Source: Clostridia bacterium
GTDB lineage: Bacteria; Bacillota; Clostridia; Oscillospirales; Acutalibacteraceae
NCBI GenBank assembly: GCA_017517665.1
Contig: JAFWYP010000001.1
Span: forward strand, 173,577 to 237,576
Length of the DNA stretch: 64,000 nt
Direction: 5' to 3'
The notes below the pieces were generated by a model. The model had not been told where the DNA came from and made no database searches. It worked only from the letters and a program-made list of their open reading frames with translations. Shown one piece after another: positions 1 to 8,451 of this stretch (its first letter is position 1; every line of letters starts with the position of its first letter). Made by a program: the position numbers and the translations under genes.

Positions 1-1232
1 TTGTGAATTTTATGGATGTGTGCCATAAATACGGAATGTATGTTTTTATTGATATGCATCAGGATTTGTACGGACCCGTCGGCGGTTCGGACGGTGCACC
101 TGAATGGGCTTCTCTTACTGACGGCGCAAAGTTAAAAAAGAACAAGCTTGTATGGGCAACGGGATATTTCTGGGGCAAGGTTGTTCACAATTGTTTTGAC
201 AACTTCTGGGCAAACAAAGAGGTAAACGGAGTCGGTTTGCAGACATATTTTATCAATATGTGGAAGCATGTTGCAGAAAGAGTCAAAGACCATCCTGCTC
301 TTTTCGGATTTGACCTTTTCAACGAGCCTTTCCCCGGAAGCGACGGCGGCAAGATGTTCAGAACGCTTATTATGAGTCTTGCCAAAACGATAATTACGGA
401 TAAGCGCTGCCCAAAAATGAAAATGCTCAAGCATTTGCTGAAAAAAGATATGCCGGCTGTTCTTGAGCCATTTGAAGATCCCGACCTTTTCAGGAAGGTC
501 ACAAGAGCAGGCCTTCCGCTTGAAAAGAAGTTCGACGAGGGCGTTTATTACGATTTCATCAACAAACTTTCAAAAGGAATAAGAGAAGTTACCGATAACG
601 GCGTTATAATCGTTGAAAGCTGCTATTATACCAACATCAGCATTCCGTTCAGTATGCCTGCCGTAAACTATGACGGCAAGCGTGAAGAAAAGCTTTGCTA
701 TTCTCCTCACGGATATGACCTTATGGTTGATACTCCCGCATATGATTTCCCGAGCGATGCGAGAGTGCAGACAATTTTTGATGAAAAGAAAAACACTCAG
801 GAAGCATGGAATGTTCCGATTCTTGTTGGTGAATGGGGCGCTATTTCGAATAGTGAGAATTATTTTAAACATATTGATTTTCTGCTTGATTATTTTGACA
901 AAAATCAATGGAGTCAGGCATTTTATACATTTTTTATGGATATGTTTATATTTGACATGCCGTTTTTCAAGCATCTCACAAGACCGTTCCCCGTTGCTGT
1001 TTGCGGCGATATCGTAAAATACCGTCACGACAGAGAGAACAACAGTTTTATGCTTGAATTCAATCAGGATAAAGAATATGATGTTCCTACTGTTGTTTTT
1101 GCTCATAAAGAGATTGAAAGCATTGAAACCGACGGTGAATATAAGTTAATTCCTCTCGGAGAAACAGGCAGAAGCCATATCGAAATCAAAACAGGCACAG
1201 GTAACCATAAAATCACAGTGAAATTCAAGTGA
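1..1232 (+). CDS. GH5-family glycosidase (endoglycosylceramidase-like), 5' truncated by window edge
   Basis: About 409 residues are visible. A GTG at position 3 is in frame, but the protein already starts inside the TIM barrel, so the true start lies left of the window. The motif MHQDLYG near residue 18 is typical of the endoglycoceramidase branch of GH5. NEP near residue 107 supplies the acid/base Glu108, YSPHG contributes His236, and VGEWG supplies the nucleophile Glu277. The C-terminal 80 residues look like a beta-sandwich. The family cleaves beta-glycosidic bonds, including glycolipid head groups. No signal peptide can be assessed because the N-terminus is missing. GH5 class is well supported; the glycolipid substrate is inferred. 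Confidence 0.8.
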   Translation, partial: VNFMDVCHKYGMYVFIDMHQDLYGPVGGSDGAPEWASLTDGAKLKKNKLVWATGYFWGKVVHNCFDNFWANKEVNGVGLQTYFINMWKHVAERVKDHPALFGFDLFNEPFPGSDGGKMFRTLIMSLAKTIITDKRCPKMKMLKHLLKKDMPAVLEPFEDPDLFRKVTRAGLPLEKKFDEGVYYDFINKLSKGIREVTDNGVIIVESCYYTNISIPFSMPAVNYDGKREEKLCYSPHGYDLMVDTPAYDFPSDARVQTIFDEKKNTQEAWNVPILVGEWGAISNSENYFKHIDFLLDYFDKNQWSQAFYTFFMDMFIFDMPFFKHLTRPFPVAVCGDIVKYRHDRENNSFMLEFNQDKEYDVPTVVFAHKEIESIETDGEYKLIPLGETGRSHIEIKTGTGNHKITVKFK

Positions 1233-1243
1233 AAGATTTAATC

Positions 1244-1284
1244 GGGGCTGCTTCTTGTTTGGAGCAGCTCCTTTGTTATTTCTT
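1244..1284 (+). terminator. Rho-independent terminator after the GH5 gene
   Basis: An 11-bp stem pairs 1244-1254 with 1261-1271 (two G-U pairs) around a 6-nt loop and is followed by a T-rich tract from 1272. Confidence 0.75.
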
Positions 1285-1297
1285 ATAATGAAAAACA

Positions 1298-1326
1298 TTG
1301 CTTTTGATTATCATATCTTGTAAAAT
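1298..1326 (+). promoter_or_regulatory. Candidate sigma-A promoter for the sigma-factor gene
   Basis: TTGCTT (1298-1303), a 17-nt spacer and TAAAAT (1321-1326) lie about 90 nt before the start codon. Confidence 0.45.
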
Positions 1327-1413
1327 ATATTCAGAAAAGTTTTTATATTTTTTCCAACCTTTTTTCAAACTGTATCACTATATATTCGAAAACGCTCAGA
1401 GAGGATGCGTAAA

Positions 1414-3027
1414 ATGGAAAAATCAAGAGCCGACAAAATTATCACCGAATATTACAAAAAGCTTTACGGCTTTGCTCTTTCGAAAATGACAGACATTGAT
1501 AAAGCAGAGGAGCTTGCTTCGAGAATAACGCTTGAGGTTTATTCCTCACTGCTGAAAGCGGATGAGATAGCAAACGTTAACGGCTATATTTACCGCATTG
1601 CCTGCAACGTTTTTGCAAGATATATCGGCGAACGCAAGGAGAGTGCACACCTTGCAATTGATTCGGTGTTTCTGCCTGACAGCGTTGATTATGAAAAGAA
1701 TTTAATCGATGCAGAAGAAGCGAAAAATCTCAGACGTGAGATTGCTTATCTTTCGGAAACTCAGCGCAGAATCGTTGTCATGCATTATTATGATAATCTG
1801 AAGCTCGGCGATATTGCGGAAAAGCTTTCCATCCCTCTCGGAACGGTCAAATGGCATCTTTATGAAGCAAAAAACAGCTTGAAAGAAGGAATCGAAATGA
1901 AAAGAACTCCCGGCACACTCGGAATTAATCCCGTTAAATTTATAAACATGGGTCACAGCGGATTTGTAGGCAGCAAGGGTGACACATCAGATTTTCTTCG
2001 CAACAGCCTTACCCAGAATATTGCCTATGCGGCATATCATTCCCCCAAAACCGTCAATGAAATTGCACAAGAGCTCGGTGTTTCACCGATATTCATTGAA
2101 GATGAAGTACGCAATCTTGAAGAATACGGCTTTATGGACAGACTCGGCGGCGGAAAATACAGAACAAATATCTATATCACCGAAACCACGGATGAAATCG
2201 ACAGGAAAAAGCAGCTTCTCAACGAAGAATACGCAAGAATTCTCTGTGAAGAATATATTCCTTCTGTTTTTGAAGCGGTTAAAAAGCTTGATATGAGCAA
2301 AATCTACATTCCCGATAACGACATCAATCTTCTTCTGTGGACTGCGGTTATTCTTGCCGTCGGCAAAAAATCAATGGATATCGAAATATGGAAAGAATTT
2401 AATAAATACAGCGTAAAAAGAAAAGACGGCGGAGATTTTGTTGCCGTTGCCGAGGTTGAGCCTGATTTCGACCTGAGCCGTAACCGGCATTACAACACTT
2501 GCGGAGACATGACGAGGACGAATGAGAAATACTCAACCGGTGCATGGCAGTTTGATACATATTATGACAGCCGTACAGGCGGATGGCGTGACAGTCTTGA
2601 AAGCGATTTTGACAGTCTGTATGAACACATTTCAGGCAGAATAAGCAAGAATGACGTGTCTCTTGAAAAATATCAGCGACTTTATGAAAAAGGTTATCTT
2701 GTTAATGACGGCGGCAAGGATAAGGTCACGATGATAGTTTCCACTTACGGCGGTGATGAATTTATGAGTCTTATTCCCGACCCCGACGAAAAGCTTGAAA
2801 AGAAGCTTGAAAAATACTGCAAAGAATATTATGAACTCACAAAAGACTGCGTTGCAGGACATATGCTTCCGCTTCATAAAACAGCCTGCAAAGCAAAGTG
2901 GACAAACGGCAGAATGAGAATGACCGTTATTGAGCAGCTTCTCAAGTCGGAAGTGCTCGCTCTCCCGACCGAAGAACAAAAGGCGGCACTCACAACAATG
3001 CTTTTCTGCGATAAACTTCCCGAATAA
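1414..3027 (+). CDS. ECF-type RNA polymerase sigma factor with a large C-terminal extension
   Basis: 537 residues from ATG 1414. An ATG at 1405 is only 1 nt from the GAGAGG ribosome site, while 1414 has normal 9-10 nt spacing. Residues 1-75 resemble sigma region 2 (YGFALSKMTD, NGYIYRIACNVF). Residues about 105-155 are region 4 with its helix-turn-helix (LSETQRRIVVMHYY, LSIPLGTVKWHLYEAK). After residue about 190 there is a second winged-helix-like segment (SPKTVNEIAQELGVSP, EDEVRNLEEYGF). About 280 further residues have no recognised family. ECF factors are normally near 170-200 residues, so about two thirds of this protein is extra and may sense a signal. A small membrane protein follows. Confidence 0.8.
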   Translation: MEKSRADKIITEYYKKLYGFALSKMTDIDKAEELASRITLEVYSSLLKADEIANVNGYIYRIACNVFARYIGERKESAHLAIDSVFLPDSVDYEKNLIDAEEAKNLRREIAYLSETQRRIVVMHYYDNLKLGDIAEKLSIPLGTVKWHLYEAKNSLKEGIEMKRTPGTLGINPVKFINMGHSGFVGSKGDTSDFLRNSLTQNIAYAAYHSPKTVNEIAQELGVSPIFIEDEVRNLEEYGFMDRLGGGKYRTNIYITETTDEIDRKKQLLNEEYARILCEEYIPSVFEAVKKLDMSKIYIPDNDINLLLWTAVILAVGKKSMDIEIWKEFNKYSVKRKDGGDFVAVAEVEPDFDLSRNRHYNTCGDMTRTNEKYSTGAWQFDTYYDSRTGGWRDSLESDFDSLYEHISGRISKNDVSLEKYQRLYEKGYLVNDGGKDKVTMIVSTYGGDEFMSLIPDPDEKLEKKLEKYCKEYYELTKDCVAGHMLPLHKTACKAKWTNGRMRMTVIEQLLKSEVLALPTEEQKAALTTMLFCDKLPE

Positions 3028-3089
3028 AAAACATTATAAAAAAGCAGACCAACCCCATTTATTATTCGTCTTGTAAGTGAAAGGGTAAG

Positions 3090-3335
3090 GTGAATGATGT
3101 GGAGCAAAATAAAAAACAATTTATATTAAATGTTTTCTGCTGTGTTCTGCATTTTATAAATTTCGTAATAATGACCTATATTGTGGTTTCATCGAAAAAT
3201 TATATTTATCTTCTTCCTGCTGCTCTGTTTTTGCTGTGTTTTGTTTTATACATATTGAATACCGTGAAAAGCTATAAGAAAATCAGGGCGCAAAACGCCA
3301 AAAAGCTCGGGAAAGAGCAGTCAACCAACGGTTGA
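3090..3335 (+). CDS. Small two-helix membrane protein
   Basis: 81 residues from GTG 3090; GTG 3099 is an alternative with better spacing to AAGG at 3087-3090. Two hydrophobic segments (about residues 10-33 and 38-58) are followed by a basic tail (KSYKKIRAQNAKK), predicting a small inner-membrane protein with a cytoplasmic C-terminus. No family is recognised. It lies 62 nt after the sigma-factor gene on the same strand with no clear terminator between, so it may be co-transcribed. An anti-sigma or signal-input role is possible by context only. Confidence 0.55.
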   Translation: MNDVEQNKKQFILNVFCCVLHFINFVIMTYIVVSSKNYIYLLPAALFLLCFVLYILNTVKSYKKIRAQNAKKLGKEQSTNG

Positions 3336-3457
3336 TACCCCGAAAACAACCATTAGTTTATCGGCTTCAACGTTTCGTTTGTTGACTCAACCGAAGGGAT
3401 TTGCAACAATGAAATCGGCGAAAGCAAGCCGAATCAAAATTTGAAGGAGAATGAATC

Positions 3458-3958
3458 ATGAATCTCGGAAACAATATTTCAGAAAAAAGAAAAGCAAAAG
3501 GAATGACTCAGGAGGAACTTGCAGCGAACCTTGGAGTATCACCTCAGGCTGTATCGAAATGGGAAAATAATTTATCCTGCCCCGATATTTCACTTTTGCC
3601 CGCAATTGCAAAGATTTTCGGAATGAGCGTTGATGAATTGCTCGGCGCCGCTTCCGCAACCGAAAATGTTGGAGAGGAAAAAACATTTGCCGAACCCGAA
3701 ACTGCATATGAGGAACCTGTTTTTACCGGCAAGAAGGCAACAACCTTGCTTATCACAACCGATAAAAACGGTAAAGTTTCAAACGTCAGAATACCGCTTA
3801 CCGTTATGCGTTTCGGTCTGAATTTAGGCAGTGCATTCGGCGGCATTACAGGCGCTCAGGCAAACACAATCGAAAACGCTGTCAAAACGGGGCTTTCAGG
3901 AGAAATCCTTTCCGTTGACGGCGAAAACGGAGAAAAGGTTACAATCAGTCTTGTGTAA
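3458..3958 (+). CDS. XRE-family transcriptional regulator
   Basis: 166 residues, ATG preceded by AAGGAGAATGAATC. Residues 1-60 are a Cro/C1-type helix-turn-helix (MTQEELAANLGVSPQAVSKWE), then a linker of about 35 acidic residues. The C-terminal part (about 90-166) has a beta-strand pattern and a glycine-rich stretch (GLNLGSAFGGITGAQ). It begins the group XRE, alpha/beta hydrolase, phosphotransferase, with only 31 nt to the next gene. It could autoregulate this group, which is inference. The DNA-binding class is clear; the ligand is unknown. Confidence 0.85.
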   Translation: MNLGNNISEKRKAKGMTQEELAANLGVSPQAVSKWENNLSCPDISLLPAIAKIFGMSVDELLGAASATENVGEEKTFAEPETAYEEPVFTGKKATTLLITTDKNGKVSNVRIPLTVMRFGLNLGSAFGGITGAQANTIENAVKTGLSGEILSVDGENGEKVTISLV

Positions 3959-3989
3959 CATATGAAGATTTGACAATACGGGTGATATT

Positions 3990-4919
3990 ATGCAATCTCT
4001 GATTTCAAAAATATTTATGTCAACCTTGCGCTTGATTTTTCATTCGCCGTTGTCCGACAGTTCAAAGCTGTCCGACAATGCGGCAAAGCTGACGAAAGAT
4101 AAAAAATCAAAATACAAGCCCTCAAAAAACTTTATCCATTCAAAACATACAACCGACGATGTGAAATATGAAAAGCTCATAAACCGTAATTGCAAAACAG
4201 AAAAAGTTATACTTATGATTCACGGCGGTGGATTTAAAATCGAACTGAATGATTTTTACCGCAGGCTCGCCGAAAAATACAGCAAAATGTTTTGCGGTGC
4301 AACGGTTATAAATGTTGATTACGGAAGATTCCCCGAACATCAGCTCCCGTCGCAGATGCACGATGTTGTAAAGATTTATCTTCATCTGCTTGATGAAGGT
4401 GTCAAAAATTCCGATATTGTTTTTATCGGCGACAGCGCAGGTGCAACCCTTGCAATGACATCATCTTTGTGGCTTCGTGATAACGGCTATCCCATGCCGA
4501 ATCACATCGTCTGTTTTTCGCTGTGGGCGGATGCAACATCAAGCGGTGATTCAAGAATCACAAATGCATACACAGACCCGTTTTACGGAATTGCAAAACA
4601 TAAAAAGATTGAAGATAGTCTTCACTTGCTCAGAAGAATATCAAAGTATGTTCTGAATGTTGACAGAACCGATCCGTATATCTCACCGTTGTTCGGAAGT
4701 TTTGAAAAATTTCCGAAAGTCACTCTGATATGCGGAACTGCGGAGCTTGATGAAAGCGACAGCGACAGAGTTTATAAAAAACTGAAAACCGTTGGCGTTG
4801 ATGCCGAGCTTCATAAATTTGAGGGTATGTGCCATTGCTTCCAACTGTTTTCGTTTTTACCCGAAAGCAAAACGGCATATAACCTTGTCAAAAGCAGAAT
4901 TATGGAGGAACAGCGATGA
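3990..4919 (+). CDS. Alpha/beta hydrolase, HSL-type esterase
   Basis: 309 residues. The oxyanion-hole motif HGGG is at 78-81, the nucleophile elbow GDSAG at 147-151 (Ser149), an acidic residue in GTAELDES near 254, and His282 in GMCHCF. This is the order of the hormone-sensitive-lipase family, which hydrolyses short-chain carboxyl esters. No convincing signal peptide is seen, although the first 20 residues are hydrophobic. The stop overlaps the next ATG by 4 nt (ATGA), so it is translationally coupled to the phosphotransferase. Substrate unknown. Confidence 0.85.
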   Translation: MQSLISKIFMSTLRLIFHSPLSDSSKLSDNAAKLTKDKKSKYKPSKNFIHSKHTTDDVKYEKLINRNCKTEKVILMIHGGGFKIELNDFYRRLAEKYSKMFCGATVINVDYGRFPEHQLPSQMHDVVKIYLHLLDEGVKNSDIVFIGDSAGATLAMTSSLWLRDNGYPMPNHIVCFSLWADATSSGDSRITNAYTDPFYGIAKHKKIEDSLHLLRRISKYVLNVDRTDPYISPLFGSFEKFPKVTLICGTAELDESDSDRVYKKLKTVGVDAELHKFEGMCHCFQLFSFLPESKTAYNLVKSRIMEEQR

Positions 4920-5848
4920 AAATTCTTGATAACAGCGATAAATATTTAATGCCCGTTTTACTTCAGATTATTTCTAAAAAGCTTGATAAGAAAGCGGATA
5001 ATATAAAATTCATCGGCGGCGGCAGCTTCGGCAGAGTTTATAAAACAGTCCTTTCAGACGGCAAAACAATTGCCGTTAAAGCATACAGAGTTCAGGGCTC
5101 GCAGTATGAAGAAGCAGAGCAGCTCAATCTTCTTTCCGCAAACACAAGCGTAAAAATGCCGAAGGTACTTTTTACTCATGAAGATAATGAAACGGCAATA
5201 ATGGCTATGACTTTTGTTGAAGGACAGAATGTGCTAAACCCTGCATTTTTATTAAAAAGCAAAAGTCAGAAACAGAAATTTGCCGACGATGTTATTTCGG
5301 GCATGCTTGAGTGGCACAGTGTTACTAATGATAAATTCGGTTCATTGTCAGATCCCGTTTATGACACTTGGCTTGAATACTATAAAAAAGAAAAGCAGGA
5401 GCCTTGGCTCGCTGCTCTGAAAGAATTATCCGAAAACGGAAAGTTCAGCAAGAAAAAGCTGAAGCTGCTTTATGATGCAACAGAACTTTTTAACTCTCTC
5501 CCCGAAGAAAAAACAAATCCCGTACTCATACACGGCGACCTCAATATAATGAACATAATAGCTAACCCCAAAACTTTGGAACTCACAGCTTTTATTGACC
5601 CTTGCGGCAGTCTTTGGTCAGACAGAGAATATGATTTGTTTCAGCTTCGCAATATGTGGGGCGATGCTTACGGTCTGTATGAAACCTACAAACAGAAATG
5701 CAAATTATCCGAATATGCGGATTTCAGAGTTGCTTATTACGCTTCCATGCACGAAGCTGCAATGAGACTAAAAGGCGGTTTGATTATGCCGCTGTGGGAA
5801 GATTTGAATAATGCCCGACTGAAAAAAGAAATGAAATTGTTAAAGTGA
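4916..5848 (+). CDS. Aminoglycoside-phosphotransferase (APH) family small-molecule kinase
   Basis: 310 residues with a kinase-like fold. A Gly-rich loop (IGGGSFGRVY, about 33-42) and Lys55 in IAVKAY bind ATP. HGDLNIMN at 206-213 gives catalytic Asp208, and IDP at about 227-229 gives the metal-binding Asp. APH-fold enzymes phosphorylate aminoglycosides, choline, homoserine or ketosamines, so the fold does not fix the substrate. Its coupling to an esterase by ATGA overlap suggests a joint detoxification or salvage role, which is inference. Resistance should not be assumed. Confidence 0.85.
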   Translation: MKILDNSDKYLMPVLLQIISKKLDKKADNIKFIGGGSFGRVYKTVLSDGKTIAVKAYRVQGSQYEEAEQLNLLSANTSVKMPKVLFTHEDNETAIMAMTFVEGQNVLNPAFLLKSKSQKQKFADDVISGMLEWHSVTNDKFGSLSDPVYDTWLEYYKKEKQEPWLAALKELSENGKFSKKKLKLLYDATELFNSLPEEKTNPVLIHGDLNIMNIIANPKTLELTAFIDPCGSLWSDREYDLFQLRNMWGDAYGLYETYKQKCKLSEYADFRVAYYASMHEAAMRLKGGLIMPLWEDLNNARLKKEMKLLK

Positions 5849-5898
5849 TATTATTTTTAATTGCAATGATACTTAAAAACTTGAAGATTTCATGCAAA

Positions 5899-5941
5899 AA
5901 CCACCTGATAATTCGTATTTCCAGCGAAAAAACAGGTGGTT
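5899..5941. repeat. Inverted repeat downstream of the APH-type gene
   Basis: AACCACCTG (5899-5907) pairs with CAGGTGGTT (5933-5941) across a 25-nt loop. On the minus strand a short T-run follows. It may act as a weak transcription stop, but the loop is long. Confidence 0.4.
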
Positions 5942-5974
5942 CATCCATTTTGTGCATACCGTTAAAATAAAATG

Positions 5975-6003
5975 TTGACAACTTTTTGTAGCTACACTTT
6001 AAT
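5975..6003 (+). promoter_or_regulatory. Candidate upstream promoter for the GH99-like gene
   Basis: TTGACA (5975-5980), a 17-nt spacer and TTTAAT (5998-6003). It lies about 90 nt upstream of a better promoter, so the gene may have tandem promoters. The rest of the 5849-6134 gap shows nothing else beyond the inverted repeat. Confidence 0.4.
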
Positions 6004-6068
6004 GTTCAGTTGATTTTTGGTTTGTGAATGATATTATAAATCAAAATAATTATGAGTCTGACCTGAAA

Positions 6069-6097
6069 TTGACAAATATGAACAGTTAAATTATAAT
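6069..6097 (+). promoter_or_regulatory. Consensus sigma-A promoter for the GH99-like gene
   Basis: Perfect TTGACA (6069-6074) and perfect TATAAT (6092-6097) with the ideal 17-nt spacer, 37 nt before the start codon. Confidence 0.75.
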
Positions 6098-6134
6098 ACT
6101 GGTAACACTTGATTTTCTGGTGGGAGGTTTTGCT

Positions 6135-8009
6135 ATGTCAACAGTGTTAAAGGCGATAATTTCTGTGTTCACAACAATTTTTATGTTGCCATCGATGATA
6201 GGTATCGGCCTTTTCGGTACTGATAATATAAATGAAAATTACTATGGAGAAGTGCGCCCTGACACTTGGGTGGCTGTTGACGGTCTCGGCAGAAGTCTGC
6301 CAACATATGAGGAAGTCGGGGAACGCGATGGTGAAAAGTTTGTAGGTCTTTTTTATTGGATATGGCATACGAATTTTGCTTCCGGCTTTGAGGCTGAAAA
6401 TGCAACCGAAATTCTTTCTGAAAATCCCGAAGCTCTCAACGATTATAACCATCCTGCGTGGGGAGAGAGACCGGACGGCAAGCCGTATTACTGGAACGAG
6501 CCGCTTTACGGTTATTATCAGAACCTTGACGAATATGTGGTCAGAAAACACGCTGAAATGATTGCTGATGCAGGTGTTGATGTAATTATCTTTGACTGTA
6601 CTAACGGCACGGATACATGGGATTCGGCTTATGAAGCACTTTTCAGAGTTTTTGACGAGGCAATCAAAGACGGTGTTAATGTTCCGCAGATTGCGTTTAT
6701 GCTGCCTTTCGGCACGGATGACAATTCAAGAATATCTCTCCATAATCTCTATGAGAGAATATATTCAAAAGGCAGATACAAGCACCTTTGGTTTATGTGG
6801 GACGATAAGCCTCTTATAATGGCACACAAGGATTCGCTTGATAAGATTGATGATTATGACAAGGAAATTCTTGACTTCTTCACCTTCAGAAAAAACAAAC
6901 CGACGTATTTTGATGGCAACTATCCGATAACTGACAAAACATGGGGATGGTGCAGTGACTATGCTCAGACAAAGTTCGGCACGTCACTTTTCGGCGGTGT
7001 TGAGCAGATGTGTGTTTCTGTTGCACAGAATGCTGCAGACGGTGAGCTTGTTGCGATGAACAGCGGTAAAAACGTTCAGGGAAGAAGCTTTACTCACGGT
7101 GATTATTCATACAGTTTTAAAAAAGGCGATGAAATTATAACTGTAGATTCTTCAACAGAGAACTGTATGCTCTACGGTCTTAATTTCCAACAGCAGTGGG
7201 ATTATGCAATTGAATGTGACCCCGATTTTATATTTGTAACAGGTTGGAATGAATGGATTGCCGGCAGATGGAAAGAGTGGGAGGGAACAAAAAATGCCTT
7301 TCCCGATCAGTTCAGCGATGAATACAGCCGTGACATTGAACCTGCGGCGGGTATACTCAAGGATCATTATTATTATCAGCTCTGTGCAAATATCCGCAGA
7401 TTCAAGGGTGTTACAGAGCCGATGAAAACCGAAGGCGGTCAGACGATAAACATATTTGGTTCGGACACACAGTGGCAGGGTGTAAAGAATGAATATGTTC
7501 ACTATACCGGTAGTACAAAGAAACGCGATGCAGACGGTTGGATAGGACTTCACTATGAAAGCGATACGATGCGTAATGATTTCAGAAGTGTAAAGGTGAC
7601 GTACGACCGTCAGAATATCTACTTCAGGATTGAAACGGTTGATGCAATTACTTCTTACGATGATCCGTCGTGGATGAGAATTCTCATGGATACGGACTCC
7701 ACCGGTAAAACAGAAAATTGGGAAGGCTTTGAGTACATAATCAACCGTGACAGCGCAACTGAAAATACGGTGAGTGTTGAGCGTTCAACCGGTGGGTGGA
7801 GTTTTGAAAATACAGGGACAGCGCAGTACATCGTTGACGGAAATGTTATGAAGATATCTGTGCCGAGAGAGGCACTCGGACTCGGAAAAGGAACGGAAAT
7901 TCATTTTAATTTCAAGCTTTCCGACAATATGCAGATCGACGGAGATATTATGGATTTTTATAAATACGGAGACGTTGCTCCCGGCGGAAGATTTATGTTT
8001 GCTTTCTGA
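6135..8009 (+). CDS. Exported GH99/GH71/WbsX-like glycan-acting protein with CBM9-like C-terminus
   Basis: 624 residues from ATG 6135, chosen because GGGAGG (6122-6127) sits 7 nt upstream; an in-frame GTG at 6120 precedes that site. The N-terminus has a hydrophobic segment (about residues 3-28), so the protein is exported or anchored. A TIM-barrel-like region follows (VGLFYWIWH, ADAGVDVIIFDCTNG, VTGWNEWIAGRW). The WNEW motif is shared by WbsX and GH99-type proteins. Residues from about 440 form a beta-rich region (VTYDRQNIYFRI, WMRILMDTD) like CBM9/DOMON carbohydrate-binding domains. Acts outside the cell on an unknown polysaccharide. The family call rests on motifs only. Confidence 0.65.
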   Translation: MSTVLKAIISVFTTIFMLPSMIGIGLFGTDNINENYYGEVRPDTWVAVDGLGRSLPTYEEVGERDGEKFVGLFYWIWHTNFASGFEAENATEILSENPEALNDYNHPAWGERPDGKPYYWNEPLYGYYQNLDEYVVRKHAEMIADAGVDVIIFDCTNGTDTWDSAYEALFRVFDEAIKDGVNVPQIAFMLPFGTDDNSRISLHNLYERIYSKGRYKHLWFMWDDKPLIMAHKDSLDKIDDYDKEILDFFTFRKNKPTYFDGNYPITDKTWGWCSDYAQTKFGTSLFGGVEQMCVSVAQNAADGELVAMNSGKNVQGRSFTHGDYSYSFKKGDEIITVDSSTENCMLYGLNFQQQWDYAIECDPDFIFVTGWNEWIAGRWKEWEGTKNAFPDQFSDEYSRDIEPAAGILKDHYYYQLCANIRRFKGVTEPMKTEGGQTINIFGSDTQWQGVKNEYVHYTGSTKKRDADGWIGLHYESDTMRNDFRSVKVTYDRQNIYFRIETVDAITSYDDPSWMRILMDTDSTGKTENWEGFEYIINRDSATENTVSVERSTGGWSFENTGTAQYIVDGNVMKISVPREALGLGKGTEIHFNFKLSDNMQIDGDIMDFYKYGDVAPGGRFMFAF

Positions 8010-8061
8010 TAATCGGACTGTTACCGTAATCTGACAAATCCATACAAGATAAATGAAAAAA

Positions 8062-8084
8062 GTCTCCATGCATTGGAGGCTTTT
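8062..8084 (+). terminator. Rho-independent terminator after the GH99-like gene
   Basis: Stem 8062-8068 with 8074-8080 (GTCTCCA/TGGAGGC), 5-nt loop and TTTT after. An A-run before it may let it stop minus-strand transcripts too. Confidence 0.75.
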
Positions 8085-8094
8085 GATATATTAC

Positions 8095-8135
8095 AAAAAG
8101 AAAAATCACAGACCATCTGACGATGACCTGTGATT
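8095..8135 (-). terminator. Terminator of the tRNA-fMet transcript
   Basis: On the minus strand CTGTGATT-type arms (8128-8135 and 8104-8111) form an 8-bp hairpin followed by a run of T (complement of the A-runs at 8095-8105). Confidence 0.65.
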
Positions 8136-8137
8136 AT

Positions 8138-8213
8138 TGGTTGCGGAGAGAGGACTTGAACCTCTGGCCTCCGGGTTATGAGCCCGACGAGCTACCAACT
8201 GCTCTACTCCGCG
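8138..8213 (-). tRNA. Initiator tRNA-fMet (CAT), CCA encoded
   Basis: A full cloverleaf reads on the minus strand with a 7-nt acceptor stem, D arm, anticodon loop CTCATAA and T arm with TTCAAGT. The anticodon is CAT. Two hallmarks of the initiator are visible: a C1-A72 mismatch at the end of the acceptor stem, and three consecutive G-C pairs at the base of the anticodon stem (GGG/CCC). CCA is encoded at 8140-8138. It stands alone, opposite to both flanking protein genes, with its own promoter and terminator. Confidence 0.96.
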
Positions 8214-8238
8214 ATATCTGTTTTTGAAGTGCTTTATA

Positions 8239-8266
8239 ATTATACACGAATCTGTCAGAATGTCAA
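8239..8266 (-). promoter_or_regulatory. Promoter of tRNA-fMet
   Basis: On the minus strand, perfect TTGACA (8266-8261) and TATAAT (8244-8239) are separated by 16 nt, 25 nt upstream of the tRNA. With the tRNA and terminators this accounts for most of the 8010-8451 gap. Confidence 0.8.
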
Positions 8267-8372
8267 TACTTTTTTTAAAAAATTTTTAAAACAATATTAT
8301 TATACTGCATTTTGCATAAAAATATTAGTTCGTTTTTGTAAGTAATTGAAATCATTTTTACATTGATTGACT

Positions 8373-8401
8373 TTGACAAAATTTATATGTTATTATTTAA
8401 T
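8373..8401 (+). promoter_or_regulatory. Candidate promoter for the symporter operon
   Basis: TTGACA (8373-8378), a 17-nt spacer and TTTAAT (8396-8401), about 50 nt before the symporter start. Confidence 0.45.
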
Positions 8402-8451
8402 AAGAATATATATTACTTGGTTAAATAATATCAGGAAAGAGAGATGATTTG

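Noticed and set aside
4916-5848. Calling the APH-type gene an aminoglycoside resistance gene
   Set aside because: Only the kinase fold is visible; the same fold serves many metabolites, and the esterase partner does not point to aminoglycosides.
5899-6000. Riboswitch or RNA element before the GH99-like gene
   Set aside because: Only one inverted repeat with a long loop is present, and the promoters lie downstream of it, so it is not in the transcript leader.
8141-8213. Elongator tRNA-Met or tRNA-Ile2 (also CAT anticodon)
   Set aside because: The C1-A72 mismatch and the GGG/CCC anticodon-stem pairs mark the initiator.
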